DNA of 64,000 nucleotides. Source: Salvelinus alpinus. Its lineage: Eukaryota > Chordata > Actinopteri > Salmoniformes > Salmonidae. Position numbers and translations under genes: made by a program. Position 1 is the first letter of the stretch, and each line of letters begins with the position of its first letter. This document shows positions 40,440-52,236 of this stretch, piece by piece. The notes below the pieces were generated by a model that was given only the letters and a program-made list of their open reading frames with translations, was not told the DNA's origin and did no database searches. The DNA is taken from NCBI RefSeq assembly GCF_045679555.1, contig NC_092110.1, forward strand, positions 3,797,390 through 3,861,389, written 5' to 3'.

Positions 40440-41398
40440 TGCTTCAGGAAACATCAGAGGGTGCACCCCCCTATCTACATCGACGGGACCGCAGTGGAGA
40501 AGGTGGAAGCTTCAAGTTCCTTGGTGTACACATCACTGACAAACTGAAATGGACCACCCATACAGACAGTGTGGTGAAGAATGCAGAACAGAGCCTCTTC
40601 AACCTCAGGAGGCTAAAGAAATTTGGCTTGTCACCTAAAATCCTCACAAATGTTTACAGATGCACAGTTGAAAGCATCCTGTCGGGCTGTATCACCGCCT
40701 GGTACGGCAACTGCACTGCTCGCAACCGCAAGGCTCTCCAGAGGGTGGTGCGGTCTGCCCAACGCATTACCGGGGGCAAACTACCCACCCTCCAGGACAC
40801 CTACAGCACCCGATGTCACAGGACAGCCAAAAAGATCATCAAGGACATCAACTACCCGAGCCATTGCCTGTTCACCCCGCTATCATCCAGAAGGCGAGGT
40901 CAGTACAGGTGCATCAAAGGTGGGACTGAGAGACTGAAAAACAGCCATCAGACTGTTAAACAGCAATCACTAGCACATTAGAGGCTGCTGCCTATAGGAA
41001 TAGACTAGGAATCACTCACCATTTTAAGGAACGGAACACTAGTCACTTTAATAATGTTTACATATCTGGCATTACTCATCTCATATGTATATACTGTATT
41101 CTATACTATTCTACGGTATCTTAGTCACTTAATGTTTACATCTGGCATTACTCATCTCATGTGTATATTCTGTTTTCTATACTATTGTGTTGTATCTTAG
41201 TCTGTTCCGCTCTGACATCACTCGTCCATATGTATATAGTCTTAATCCATTCCTACTTAGATTAGTGTGTATTGGGTATATGCGGTGTAATTTGCTAGAT
41301 ATTACTGCACTGTCGGAGATAGAAGCAGAAGCATTTCACTACACCCGCAATAACATCTGCTAATCACATGTATGTGACCAATAACATTTTATTTGAAC
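40440..41398 (+). mobile_element. LINE 3' part (polymerase C-terminus and tail)
   Basis: Plus-strand coding 40436-40981 matches the end of the LINE polymerase ([60 protein letters not shown]). It is followed by a non-coding tail with ATTACTGCACTGTCGGAGAT and the end CAATAACATTTTATTTGAAC. It is the 3' portion of the family whose RT is seen at 12350-13072. Truncated on the 5' side, with a frame slip early in the segment. Confidence 0.85.
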
Positions 41399-41399
41399 T

Positions 41400-42775
41400 T
41401 TAAGTGCAATTCCTGGTCTACGGCAGCATTTGGAACTGTCGATCAATGTTAAGCTTGGAACTTAAGCTTAACATTGTTGTCATGTATCGCCCGCCTGGTG
41501 CCCTTAGAGAGTTACTCAATGAGATTGACACCTTAATACGCTCATTTCCTGACGATGGCTCACCACTCTTCGTATTGGGCAACTTCAACCTCCCGATGTT
41601 TGCCTTTGATTCATTTGTTTCCAACTCTTTCTTTCCCCTCCTTGCCTCTTTGGACCTCACCCTTTCCCAGTCCCCTCCCACTCACAAGGCATACACTTGA
41701 CTTCATCTTTACTAGAGGCTGTTCGCCTACTAATATCACTGCAACCTCCCTCCAGGTCTCTGATCACTACTTTGTTTCCTTTCCTGTCTCCCTTTTCTCC
41801 AACCCTAGGCACTCAGCCTCCACCCAGATGGTCATGCGCTGTCACAATCTTCACTCTCTCCTCTTCTATCCTATCACCTATCCCTTCTGCTAAATCCTTC
41901 TCCCGCTTGTCTCCTGGTTCTGCCTCTTTGACCCTACTATCTTCCATTTCCGCATCCTATGAGTCGCACTGTCCCCTTTCCTCCCGGCCAACTCGGCCCT
42001 CCCCTTCTTTTCCGTGGCTAAGTGACTCATTGCAAGCTTACAGAACAGGGCTGCGAAAATGGAGGAAAACTAAACTTCCGGAGGACCTATCATAATTTCA
42101 CTCCCTACTCTCCACCTTCTCTTCCTTTTTATCCGCAGCTAAAGCAACATTCTATCATAATACATTTCAAGCTTTTTCCTCTACCCCTAGGAAACTCTTT
42201 TCCACCTTCTCCGCCCTCCTTAATCTTCCACCCCCCCACTTCATCCTCCCTCTCTGCGAGCGACTTTGTCAACCACTTTGAAAAGAAAGTTGCCGACATT
42301 CGCTCCTCAATCACTCAGCCTATTTAGTCCACTGGTCCCACTCACACAGAGCTACCCTACGCCTTAACCTCTTTCTCCCTTCTCTCTCCAGTTGAAATTC
42401 TGCAACTAGTGAGGTCTGGACGACTGACAACCTGCCTGCTCTACCCAATCCCCTCCTCCAGACCATCTTTGGAGACCTTCTCCAAATTCCTCAACTCATC
42501 CCTGACCACTGGCTATGTCCCCTCTGACTACAAAATGGACCAAGTTGCTCCCCTCCTCAAGAAACCAACACTCTGACATCAAAACTACAGACCATTATCC
42601 CTTCTTTCTTTTCTTTCTAAAACACTTGAGGGTGCTGTCTCTGATCAGCTCTCTCACTATCTTTCTAAGAATTACCTTCTTGACCCTAACCAGTCAGGCT
42701 TCAATATGGGTCACTCAACCGAGAATGACTCTCCTCTGTTCTCATCCTCCTAGATCACAAAAACTGCTATTGGCT
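41400..42775 (+). mobile_element. Different LINE: endonuclease and early RT, decayed
   Basis: Plus-strand pieces: VVMYRPPGALRELLNEIDTL and LFVLGNFNLP (AP-endonuclease core), then in other frames DFIFTRGCSPTNI and SDHYFVSFPVSL (end of the endonuclease), and an RT start (LLKKPTL-like, NQSGFNMGHSTEN-like near 42690). The text resembles L2/Maui-like LINEs. Several frame changes are present. It is cut by a Sleeping Beauty fragment at about 42776. Confidence 0.75.
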
Positions 42776-43050
42776 GATTTCTTTTGATTTTCCCATGATG
42801 TCAAGCAAAGAGGCACTGAGTTTGAAGGTAGGCCTTGAAATACATCCACAGGTACACCTCCAATTGACACAAATGATGTCAATTAGCCTATCAGAAGCTT
42901 CTAAAGCCATGACATAATTTTCTGGTATTTTCCAACCTGTTTAAAGGCACAGTCAACTTAGTGTATGTAAACTTCTGACCCACTGGAATTGTGATGCAGT
43001 GAATTATAAGTGAAATAATCTGTCTGTGAACAATTGTTGGAAAAGCATTA
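42776..43050 (-). mobile_element. Sleeping Beauty-type end fragment
   Basis: It matches, in reverse, the first ~400 bp of the 81-1655 element (GATGTCAAGCAAAGAGGCAC, GTATGTAAACTTCTGACCCA). It covers the start of the transposase and the inner repeat; the outer terminal repeat is absent. Confidence 0.85.
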
Positions 43051-43609
43051 CATAGCAAATGTGCCTACCCTTGTCTTGACACATGTGCTCAAGCTAACAC
43101 CTCGCAGATACTGTGCGGGTAGTCTGTGCGGGTAGGATTGTCTACATGATGAGATCATGGATAAGAGCGAAAATGTATTTATTTGTCAAAAGAGCCGTCA
43201 AGCATCGATTATCATGTCACCAGAATAAGACCGTCGACATTTATTGGAAAGGACCATCAAGCTCATACCGTGTACTTTCACCACCCTGTGAAGTTCAGAA
43301 CTTATTTTGTCTGTAGCCTAACTTAAACTGCATGGTTTCCAGAGTCATACAGGGAGGACCACACAGCATGTCATCGTGTGACTCCAAGTTTACTTTTGAT
43401 ATAATGGTTTTTACATAAATATTTGTGCGCATAAAGGTGTTCTCATCACCATTCCTCGCCTAATACATTTTACAGACACAAACATTGAACAAACAAATTA
43501 TCTGTCAGCATTTATAAAATTGTACCGAAACTTCCTGTTTCTATCACAGCTGTCATAATTTTTTTGTATAGTTTGACTTTACTTGCATAAAAACTGAGGA
43601 TGGAAAGTC
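43051..43609. other. Intergenic sequence, nothing recognised
   Basis: Short chance frames only. Confidence 0.4.
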
Positions 43610-43783
43610 CAGTGGAGGCTGATGGGAGGAGTTATAGCAGGACGGGCTCATTGTACTGGCTGGAATGGAATAAATGGAACAGAGTTTCCTTATGTTTGAT
43701 GTGTTTGATATCGTTCCATTGATTCCACTCCAGCCATTACAACGAGCCCATTCTCCTATAGCTCCTCCTACCAGCCTCCTCTG
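43610..43783. mobile_element. Palindromic MITE (AGGAGGCTG type)
   Basis: The left arm GTGGAGGCTGATGGGAGGAG and right arm CTCCTACCAGCCTCCTCTG extend into long inverted arms (GGGCTCATTGTACTGGCTGG against CCAGCCATTACAACGAGCCC). No coding sequence. A very common salmonid repeat from memory. Confidence 0.85.
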
Positions 43784-43798
43784 ATGGAAACGTGGTTT

Positions 43799-43905
43799 AT
43801 GACTGTGATATGTGGTTGTCCCACCAATTATCTTAAGATGAATGCACTAACTGTAAGTCGCTCTGGATAGGAGCGTCTGCTTAAATGACTCAAATTTAAA
43901 TGTAC
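43799..43905 (+). repeat. SINE/LINE-type tail
   Basis: The conserved tail ACTGTAAGTCGCTCTGGATA, GAGCGTCTGCTTAAATGAC and a short AAATGTA run is shared by several fish SINE and LINE families. Only the tail remains. Confidence 0.6.
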
Positions 43906-43977
43906 ATTTATCCAAAACACAGAGGTAGTTGTTGTGGATACTGTAAGCTGTTCAAAACCCCAAATGGGTCCGTAAAC

Positions 43978-45413
43978 TCAGGCCGTGATTCAATCTGATT
44001 GCACTTTGTTGACAATGCACCTTTTAAAGGCAATGTTCCCGCGTTTGTGGAAACTGAATCTGAAATACAGTTCCGTTTCAAAACAATACATTTAAATCTA
44101 AATCACTTTTTACCACAATACATTTTTAACTGTAATTTCAAAACAAAGTCTATTTTCGGCTGGCGTTTTCAATTTTGTCATGTAAAAACTGGCACACTGC
44201 CATTTTCCAACCGCTGAGGCTGTCCAACTCGCTTGCTTTCTGATGGGAGGGGTGGAAAATATGAGGTTTATCCTTAAAAACATGATCCAAAGTGCTCATT
44301 TCAGGCAGCGCTGGTAGGGATATTAAAGACCAACCAAAAGCAGATTTTAGCATAATGCGGTTGGCTATGGCATTCATTTTGACAGCCTATGCACCTGTGA
44401 CGCACACAGCCCAAATGGCATGGAACAAGACGTGCTTTTGGTGCCTGTATACTTGGTGCCTGTTTTTTTTCTCCATTTCGTTTTATTTGATTAAAAACCA
44501 AGCATAGACGTCCTACCTCTCAATAAAGCCTGTTTTCTTTTTGTCCTGCCCAATGTAATCAAGTAGGCTACATGTGTCCACGCCCATCATGAAACAAGAG
44601 ATGAGAACCTCGGCAAATACCGGTGAACTTCATATTTAGATGTAATTGCCTATCCTTACCCTAGGCCTACTTTAATGAAGGCTGGTTCAACAGCAATGTA
44701 TCATGTGTTTTTTATCCTGGCAATTTTATGATTTCATTATATTTTATATTTATTTATTGTAGTTGAAAAAAACAACAGATTGATTGGTTTTCGCAGAATT
44801 TGATTAAAACCAAACTTATTAGAATGACTCGTTGTACTGGTTTTATGGTGAGAATATCCGTTGCGTGCATGCAATGCAACTTTTTGAGAAATGTGAATGC
44901 GATCTGTGATATGGTTCCAGTATGTACAGTATAAAAAACATTATATTTGGGAGCAGTATATGGGTGAGTGGACATCCTCCCTTTCTCTTTATATTGGATC
45001 TTTGTCCAGCTACTGTGAAAAGTTTGGATGTGTGTAAAACCCTCCATAGTCTGCGTTGTTTAATAGGCTATTATATGTCCACGGAAAGCAATACTTTTTT
45101 TATGGCGCCAGGACCATTCACAGTTGAGCTCAATCAGTTTAGCTTAACACTGATCTGCTATTATTTTTTTTATTTTTTTTATCAAGGGAGGCCAAGTGCT
45201 AGCTGGCTTCCTTTGCATTCTATGCTACGGGCGGCCACAATGTCCTACTCTTTTTGACCAGAGAGCATCAGATAGATGACCTACACATACAGAGACAGAG
45301 TGGCGCTGTTTTCCCTAGCTCGGATGCTTTCTCCGGTGGGAAGCATTGAACCTCTTGCAAATTGAAGAAACATTATGCAACACAGAGAGACTATTGTGTT
45401 TCATAATTATATA
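43978..45413. other. Intergenic sequence with a MITE fragment at its left edge
   Basis: 43978-44070 (GTGATTCAATCTGATTGCAC, AAAGGCAATGTTCCCGCGTT) is a fragment of the MITE family seen complete at 55096-55420. No gene is recognised in the remainder. Confidence 0.5.
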
Positions 45414-45895
45414 CAGTTGAAGTCGGAAGTTTACATACACTTATGTTGGAGTCATTAAAACTTGTTTTTCAACCACTCCACAAATTTCTTGTTAACAAAC
45501 TATAGTTTTGGCAAGTTGGTTAGGACATCTACTTTGTGCATGACACAAGTAATTTTTGCAACAATTGTTTACAGACAGATTATTTCAGTATAATTCACTA
45601 TATCACAATTCCAGTGGGTCAGAAGTTTAGTCTCTGAATGTCCTTGAGTGGCCCAGCCAGAGCCTGGACTTGAACCCGATCAAACATTTCTGAGGAGACC
45701 TGAAAATAGCTGTGCAGCAATGCTCCCCATCCAATCTGACAGACTTTGAGATGATCTACAGAGAAGAATGGGAGAAACTCCCCAAATACAGGTGTGCCAA
45801 GCTTGTAGCGTCATACCCAAGAAGACTCAATGCTGTAATCACTGCCAAAGGTGCTTCAACAAAGTACTGAGTAAACCCTGTTTTTGGTTTGTCAT
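45414..45895 (+). mobile_element. Chimeric fragment of two Tc1-type elements
   Basis: 45414-45628 is a left end of a Sleeping Beauty-type element from the outer repeat (AGTTGAAGTCGGAAGTTTAC) to the inner one (GGGTCAGAAGTTTA). Exactly there it joins 45629-45880, the last ~80 codons of a transposase from a different Tc1 family ([16 protein letters not shown]-like, EMIYREEWEKLPKYRCAKLV, AKGASTKY). Neither part is complete. Confidence 0.8.
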
Positions 45896-48800
45896 TCAAA
45901 TTAAATCAAATTTGATTTGTCACATGCTTAATTACAAGCCCTTAACCAACTATGCAGTTTTAAGAAGAAAAAAAAGTATTAAGGAAGTATTTACTAAAAT
46001 AAACTTCAGTAAAAAATAAATATCTGAAATAAAACATTCAAATAAAAAAATAAAAAATAACAATAGCAAGGCTATATACAGTGGGTACCGGTACAGAGTC
46101 AATGTGCGGGGGCACCGGTTAGTCAAGGTAATTGAGGTAATATGTACATGTAGGTAGAGGTAAAGTGACTATGCATGGATAATAAACAGAGAGAAGCAGC
46201 AGCATAAAAATGGGGGGTGGGGTGGGGACAATGCAAATAGTAGCCATTTGATTAGCTTTTCAGGAGTCTTATGGCTTGGGGATAGAAACTGTTAAAAAAC
46301 CTTTTTGACCTAGTTTTGGCACTCCGGTATACCACTTGCCGTGCGGTACCAGAGGGGACAGTCTATGACTAGGGTGGCTGGAGTCTTTGGCAATTCTTTG
46401 GGCCTTCCTCTGACACCGCCTGGTATAGAGGTCCTGGATGGCAGGAAGCTTACCCTCTATAGTGCCTTGCGGTCGGAGGCCGAGCAGTTGCCATACCAGG
46501 AGGTGATGCAACCAGTCAGGATGCTCTCGATGGTGCAGCTGTAGAACTTTATGAGGATCTGTGCCAAATCTTTTCAGTCTCCTGAGGGGGAATAGGCATT
46601 GGCGTGCCTCTTCACGACTGTCTTGGTGTGTTTGGACCATGATAGTTTGTTGGTGATGTGGACACCAATGAACTTGAAGCTCTCAACCTGCTCTACTACA
46701 GCCCCGTCGATGAGAATGGGGGCGTGCTCGGTCCTCCTTTTTCTGTAGTCCACAATCATATCCTTTATCACGTTAAGGGAGAGATTGTTATCCTGGCACC
46801 ACAGTGCCAGGTCTCTGACCTCCTCCCTATAGGCTGTCTCATCGTTGTCTGTGATCAGGCCTACCACTGTTGTGTCGTCGGCAAACTTAATGATGGTGTT
46901 GGAGTCGTGCTTGGTCATGCAGTCATGGGTGAACAGGGAGTACAGGAAGGGACTGAGCACGCACTTCTGAGGGACCCCTGTGTTGAGGATCAGCGTGGCA
47001 GATGTGTTGTTACCTATCCTTACCACCTGGGGGCGTCCCGTCAGAAAGTCCAGGATCCAGTTGCAGAGGGAGGTGTTTAGTCCCAGGATCCTTAGCTTAG
47101 TGATGAGCTTTGAGGGAGCTATTGTGTTTAACGCTGTAGTCAAAAAATAGCATTCTCATGTACACTAGCGGTCCAAAGTTTTAGAACACCTACTCATTCA
47201 AGGGATTTTCTTTACTTTTACTATTTTCTACATTGTAGAATAATAGTGAAGACATCAAAACTATGAAATAACACATATGGAATCATGTAGTAACCAAAAA
47301 AGTGTTAAAGAAATCAAAATATATTTCATATTTGAGATTCTTCAAATAGCCACCCTTTACCTTGAAGACAGCTTTGCACAGTCTTGCCATTCTCTCAACC
47401 AGCTTCACCTGGAATGCTTTTCCAACAGTCTTGAAGGCGTTTCCACATATGCTGAGCACTTGTTGGCTGATTTTCCTTCACTCTGCGGTCCGACTCATCC
47501 CAAACTATCTCAATTTGGTTGAGGTCAGGGCAGAGGTAACTCTGGGTCTTCCATTCCTGTGGCGGTCCTCGTGAGCGCCAGTTTCATCATAGCCTTGATG
47601 GTTTTTGCGACTGCACTTGAAAAAACTTTCAAAGTTCTTGAAATTTTCCATATTGAGTGACCTTTGTGTCTTAAAGTAATGATGGACTGTCATTTCTCTT
47701 TGCATATTTGAGCTGTTCTTGCCATAATATGGACTTGGTATTTTACCAAATAGGGATATCTTCTGTATACCACCCCTACCTTGTCACAACACAACTGATT
47801 GGCTCAAACGCATTAAGGACAGAAATTCCACAAATTAACTTTTAAGAAGGCACACCTGTTAATTTAAATGCATTCCAGGTGACTACCTCATGAAGCTGGT
47901 TGAGAGAATGCCAAGAGTGTGGAACGGGTGGCTATTTGAAGAATCTCAAATATAAAATATATTTTGATTTGGTTAATACTTTTTTGGTTACTACATGATT
48001 CCATATGTGTTATTTCATAGTTTTGATGTCTTCACTATTATTCTACAAAATAGAAAATAGTAAAATAAAGAAAAACCCTTGAATGAGTAGGTGTTCTAAA
48101 ACTTTTGACCGGTAGTGTATGTGTTCCTTTTGTCCACTTGGGAAAGGGCAGTCTGGAGTGCAATAGAGATTGCATCATCTGTGGATCTGTTGGGGCGGTA
48201 TGCAAATTGGAGTGGGTCTAGGGTTCCTGGGATAATAGTGTTGATGTGAGCCATGACCTGCCTTTCAAAGCACTTCATGGCTACAGATGTGAGTGCTATG
48301 GGTCAGTAGACATTTAGGCATGTTACCTTGGTGTTCTTGGACACAGGGACTATGGTGGTCTGCTTGAAACATGTTGGTATTACAGACTTGGTCAGGGACA
48401 GGTTGAAAATGTCAGTGAAGACACTTGCCAGTTGGTCAGCGCATGCTCGAAGTACACGTCCTGGTAATCCGTCTGGCCCTGCGGCCTTATGAATGTTGAC
48501 CTGTTTAAAGGTCTTACTCACATCGGCTACAGAGAGCGTGATCACACAGTCGTCCAGAACAGCTGATGCTCTTATGCATGCTTCAGTGTTGCTTGCCTCG
48601 AAGCGAGCTTAGAAGTTATTTAGCTCGTCTGGTAGGCTCGTGTCACTGGGCAGCTCGCCGCAGTGCTTCCCTTTGTAGTCCGTAATAGTTTGCAAGCCCT
48701 GCTACATCCGACGAGTGTTGGAGTCGGTGTAGTACAATTCAATCTTAGTCCTGTATTGACAGTTTGCCTGTTTGATGGTTCGTCGGAGGGCATATCGGGA

Positions 48801-49617
48801 TTTCTTATAAGCGTTCGGGTTAGAGTCCCGCTCCTTGAATGCGGCAGCTCTACCCTTTAGCTCAGTGTGGATGTTGCCTGTAATCAATGGCTTCTGTTTG
48901 GGATATTTACGTATGGTTACTGTGGGGACGACGTCATCGATGCACTTATTGATGAAGCCAGTGACTGATGTGGTTTATTCCTCAATGCCATCGGAAGAAT
49001 CCCGGAACATATTCCAGTCTGTGTTAGCAAAACAGTCCTGTAGCTTAGCATCTGCGTCATCTGACCACTTCCTTATTGAGCGAGTCACTGGTACTTCCTG
49101 CTTTAGTTTTTGCTTATAAGCAGGGATCAGGAGGATAGAGACATGGTCAGATTTGCCAAATGGAGGGCGAGGGAGAGTATTGTACGTGTCTCTGTGTGTG
49201 GAGTAAAGGTGATCTAGAGTTGTTTCCCCCTCTGGTTGCACATTTAACATGCTGGTATAAATTAGGTAAAACCGATTTAAGTTTGCCTGCATTAAAGAAG
49301 TCCCTGGCCACTAGGAGCGCCACCTCTGGATGAGCATTTTCTTGTTTTCTTATGGTCTTATACAGCTTGTTGAGTGCCGTCTTAGTGCCAGCATCGGTTT
49401 GTGGTGGTAAATAAATAATAAATAAATAAAAAATCTTTGTCCGGTACCTGGTGAGTAATCGCTGTCCTGATATCCAGAAGCTCTTTTCGGTCATAAGAGA
49501 CGGTGGCAGAAACATTGTGTACAAAACAAGTTACAAATAACGCAAAAAAACACACAATAGCACAATTGGTTAGGAGCCTGTAAAACGGCAGCCATCTCCA
49601 CCAGCGCCATTTACAAT
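45896..49617 (-). mobile_element. Nearly full-length LINE, minus strand, with nested Tc1 copy
   Basis: The 3' end is at the left (CAAATTTGATTTGTCACATG, 45905) and the 5' end near 49617. From 5' to 3': endonuclease (DHLYSTHRDTYNTLPRPPFG, GKSDHVSILLIPAYK), linker, RT start ([53 protein letters not shown]), catalytic [11 protein letters not shown] and the C-terminal TKTVVKRH part. It is interrupted at 47163-48117 by a Tc1 deletion derivative, and frame changes are present in several places. Same family as 11690-13082 and 40440-41398. Confidence 0.88.
47163..48117 (-). mobile_element. Tc1 deletion derivative nested in the LINE
   Basis: It lies next to TA (47161-47162 and 48118-48119). The ends ACTAGCGGTCCAAAGTTTTA and their mirror are related to the element at 19708-21109. 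At 955 bp it lacks the middle of the transposase, leaving fragments such as ETGAHEDRHRNGRPRVTSA. It splits the LINE reverse transcriptase. Confidence 0.9.
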
Positions 49618-49712
49618 ATACATACAATTTCATCCATTTTGAAATCAGGCTGTAATCTAAAACAATGTGTAAAAAGTCAAGGGGTCTGGATACTTTCTGA
49701 ATACACTCTATG
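49618..49712. mobile_element. Right end of a Tc1-type element (isolated)
   Basis: TTTTGAAATCAGGCTGTAAT and GTCAAGGGGTCTGGATACTT match the right terminus of the family seen at 29790 and 49727. Only the end is present. Confidence 0.7.
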
Positions 49713-49726
49713 TAAACAGATAAATA

Positions 49727-50000
49727 CAGTGCCTTCAGAGAGTATTCATACCACTTCACTTTTTCCACATTTTGTTGTGTTACAGCCTGATTTCAAAATG
49801 GATGAAATAAAAAAAATCTGTCTCAGCCAGCTATACACAATACCCCACAATGACAAAGTGAAGAAAAAAACTCTAAATGTTTGCACATTTATTGAAAATG
49901 AAATAAAGAAATATCTAATTTACATAAGTATTCACACCCCTGAGTCAATACATGTTAGAATCACCTTTGGCAGTGATTACAGCTGAGACACTTTCTGGTT
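49727..50000. mobile_element. Left end of a Tc1-type element (isolated)
   Basis: It begins AGTGCCTTCAGAGAGTATTC after TA, then TTGTGTTACAGCCTGATTTC and ATACACAATACCCCACAATG, and stops after GCAGTGATTACAGCTGAGAC. The two isolated ends at 49618-49712 and here face each other tip to tip, 14 bp apart. Confidence 0.75.
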
Positions 50001-50011
50001 AACATGCTGAC

Positions 50012-50210
50012 CAGACCGGACACGTCGCGTGCGCGAGCGTCGCAAAATAAATGTAGAAACCCATGTTATTCAATTATTGCACTGCTTGCGCGCGCCAACG
50101 AACGTCTGCGACACCAAGGGCTAAAATAGATGTCGTTCCTATTTCTGACGCAGATCGCGCTGCAAGTCCTGCCTCTCCCATCTCCTCATTGGTTTATAGA
50201 AGCAGTTAAG
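50012..50210. repeat. Dispersed repeat, GC-rich head
   Basis: GACCGGACACGTCGCGTGCG through TCCTGCCTCTCCCATCTCCT recalls a repeat common in salmonids. No coding sequence; class uncertain. Confidence 0.45.
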
Positions 50211-51027
50211 GCTATCTTACAAACTATTGTAGCATTCAACATTAAAATGTGTGACACATCCATGGTCACATTTTGAGGTCTTCTTATGTAATCACATAAA
50301 GCGTGCATGTTCAAGATAGTTGTTGCAGGTCTGTGGAGATCTTCACAATTGCTGTAATCATCTATGCAGAATCTCGAATGGTTTTGATCACTCGCACCAT
50401 GTACTTTTAATGTAATCTCAACTGCAATCCAGGCCATTTGGTTCTGCTATTCGAAGAAGCACAGTGATAACATATTAATCTGTTTTATCTATTAACAGAA
50501 TATCTGACTTGTATTCCCATTTTAACTTTGCTGTGCTTTTAAATGGTTGAAAGCCCAGTGATAGACATTTGGATGACAAAAATCAGATATTGTTTTTCCA
50601 TTGAAATTTGGTTGGGCTTTTAGATGGTTGAAAGTATAGTGATATTGGACATTCAACAAACTTTCGTTGTTTTCACTGGGTGAATATAGGTGGTAATCTC
50701 ATTGATCAACGTCTCAACCAAATATGACCAAATAATCCACAGTGAAATGATGTGGTGTTCTCAATGAGCAATAGTTGGTTGCAGGCGATGACTTGTTCCT
50801 TTAGGACTCGGACATTCCACTGAAGTAGCCACTCAGACAAGACCACAACATAATAAGATTTGGTCAATCAAGTGTTGGGTCAGGAGTCAATTGCATAGCT
50901 TCCTCTGGATAAAGGTCATGGGGAGGTTATGTTCAATCTAGGATCACACATTCAAATGAATCAGGGGTTACTGAACCTTATAGACTACCCCTGCACATAC
51001 TGTGTGGCCTCACAATTTCTGTAAAAC
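50211..51027. other. Intergenic sequence, nothing recognised
   Basis: AT-rich DNA without domain-bearing frames. Confidence 0.45.
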
Positions 51028-51137
51028 ATTTTTTACCCCCTTTTCTCCCCAATTTTTGTGGTATCCAATTGTTAGTAGTTACTATCATCGCTACAACTCC
51101 TGTACGGGCTCGGGAGAGACGAAGGTCGAAAGCCATG
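51028..51137 (+). repeat. Fragment of a common salmonid repeat
   Basis: TTTACCCCCTTTTCTCCCCA, CTACAACTCCTGTACGGGCT and CGGGAGAGACGAAGGTCGAA belong to a repeat family I recall from salmonid genomes; only its first ~110 bp are here. Confidence 0.55.
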
Positions 51138-52116
51138 AAAATCAAATTGAGGGAGACTGCAAATTTAAGTTATGTCCTTCCTTTTAAAATATACTGTCTG
51201 TGGTCCATTCTGGCATCATTGGGATGGTTTTTAACACATTCCTTCTATTCACTCAGGGTAGAATGTTAGAGGTTGACAGTAAAATTCCTGTGTATTAAAG
51301 TTATTAAATATAGAAAAGAATAATCAAGTAGACAAATGCTTCAAACAGTTCTTGAATGCAAAAAGATGCTATCACAAGTCACCATCAGGTCCAGCTCCAT
51401 AGGTGAAAAGGTCAACTACTTCTTCTAATAATGTTGAACATTCCACCATAATAACTTCATAGAGATTTGGAAGTTAAGATCACATAGCTCACTTTCCAAA
51501 CAGCAAATGAATACAATTATTTAAATAATATATACATGACTATGACGGTCATTATCATGTCATTTACAAAAAGACTGCTTGCGACTGGCCACCTCTGCCA
51601 TATGTGCCTGAGATAGTGAGATGCTTGTTGCAATAGTCATCCCAGGACAGGTTCTCAGTCTCCCTGCATTCAGAAGTCTTGATGCAGCAAGGCAAGGTGT
51701 GCCATAGGCAATACTGTAACGGGGAGGCGTTTTTCTAAAAGAGTTTGCAGGAGGACCATACTGCACCAATTTAAAGCCTTTCAATTCCGGAGCTATCCTA
51801 CCCATAGCCATGGAAAGTAGGGGTGCTTCTTTTTGTTAAAATTATATGAAGTAAAAATATATATCCCCAAAGTATTTTTTTTTTAATTATATGAAGAAAA
51901 AATTAATATCCCAAAATTTGTGTACTGGGCCTTTACTAGCCCTGTATTAGCTGACCGATATAGCCGTCTGTAGCGCGGGCAAATGATTTACTTTGCTGCT
52001 CCCATACCCAATGGCTTTTGCGGCTGTTTTCATTTTGGGGGGAAATTCTGTGCCATTGAAGTCGGTGTCTGTTCACACAGTACCGGACAGGACCGGCAGC
52101 CGCTACAGTTCTGTTC
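51138..52116. other. Upstream region of akap12, nothing named
   Basis: The last part (51960-52116) is richer in CpG and may be promoter or 5' UTR of akap12. The minus-strand frame 51560-51811 has no recognisable domain. Confidence 0.4.
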
Positions 52117-52236
52117 ACGGGGTCGACTGAATCTGCGCAGCAGCGGGAGGATAGCCGCAAGTGCGACGACGAGGAAGCAAAAGCAGATGAGGAGAGTGCG
52201 AACAACCTACAGGATGGCGGGACTCCTGATGTCAAG
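52117..52236 (+). CDS. akap12: Candidate first coding exon of akap12 (no ATG)
   Basis: This segment ends in a donor (GATGTCAAG|GTAAAA). In the frame that joins the next akap12 exon it reads GSTESAQQREDSRKCDDEEA...LQDGGTPDVK, 40 codons if counted from an ACG at 52117. Human AKAP12-alpha begins MGAGSSTEQ and its first exon ends ...PATK before LLQKNGQ, so position and style fit. No ATG occurs in this frame back to an in-frame TGA near 52057; the codon before GGG is ACG where MG (a myristoylation start) would be expected. Either ACG is used, an upstream exon supplies the start, or the long isoform has lost its start codon. Confidence 0.5.

Noticed and set aside
51560-51811. 83-residue minus-strand frame
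   Set aside because: No recognisable domain, no splice sites or start context found; probably chance.
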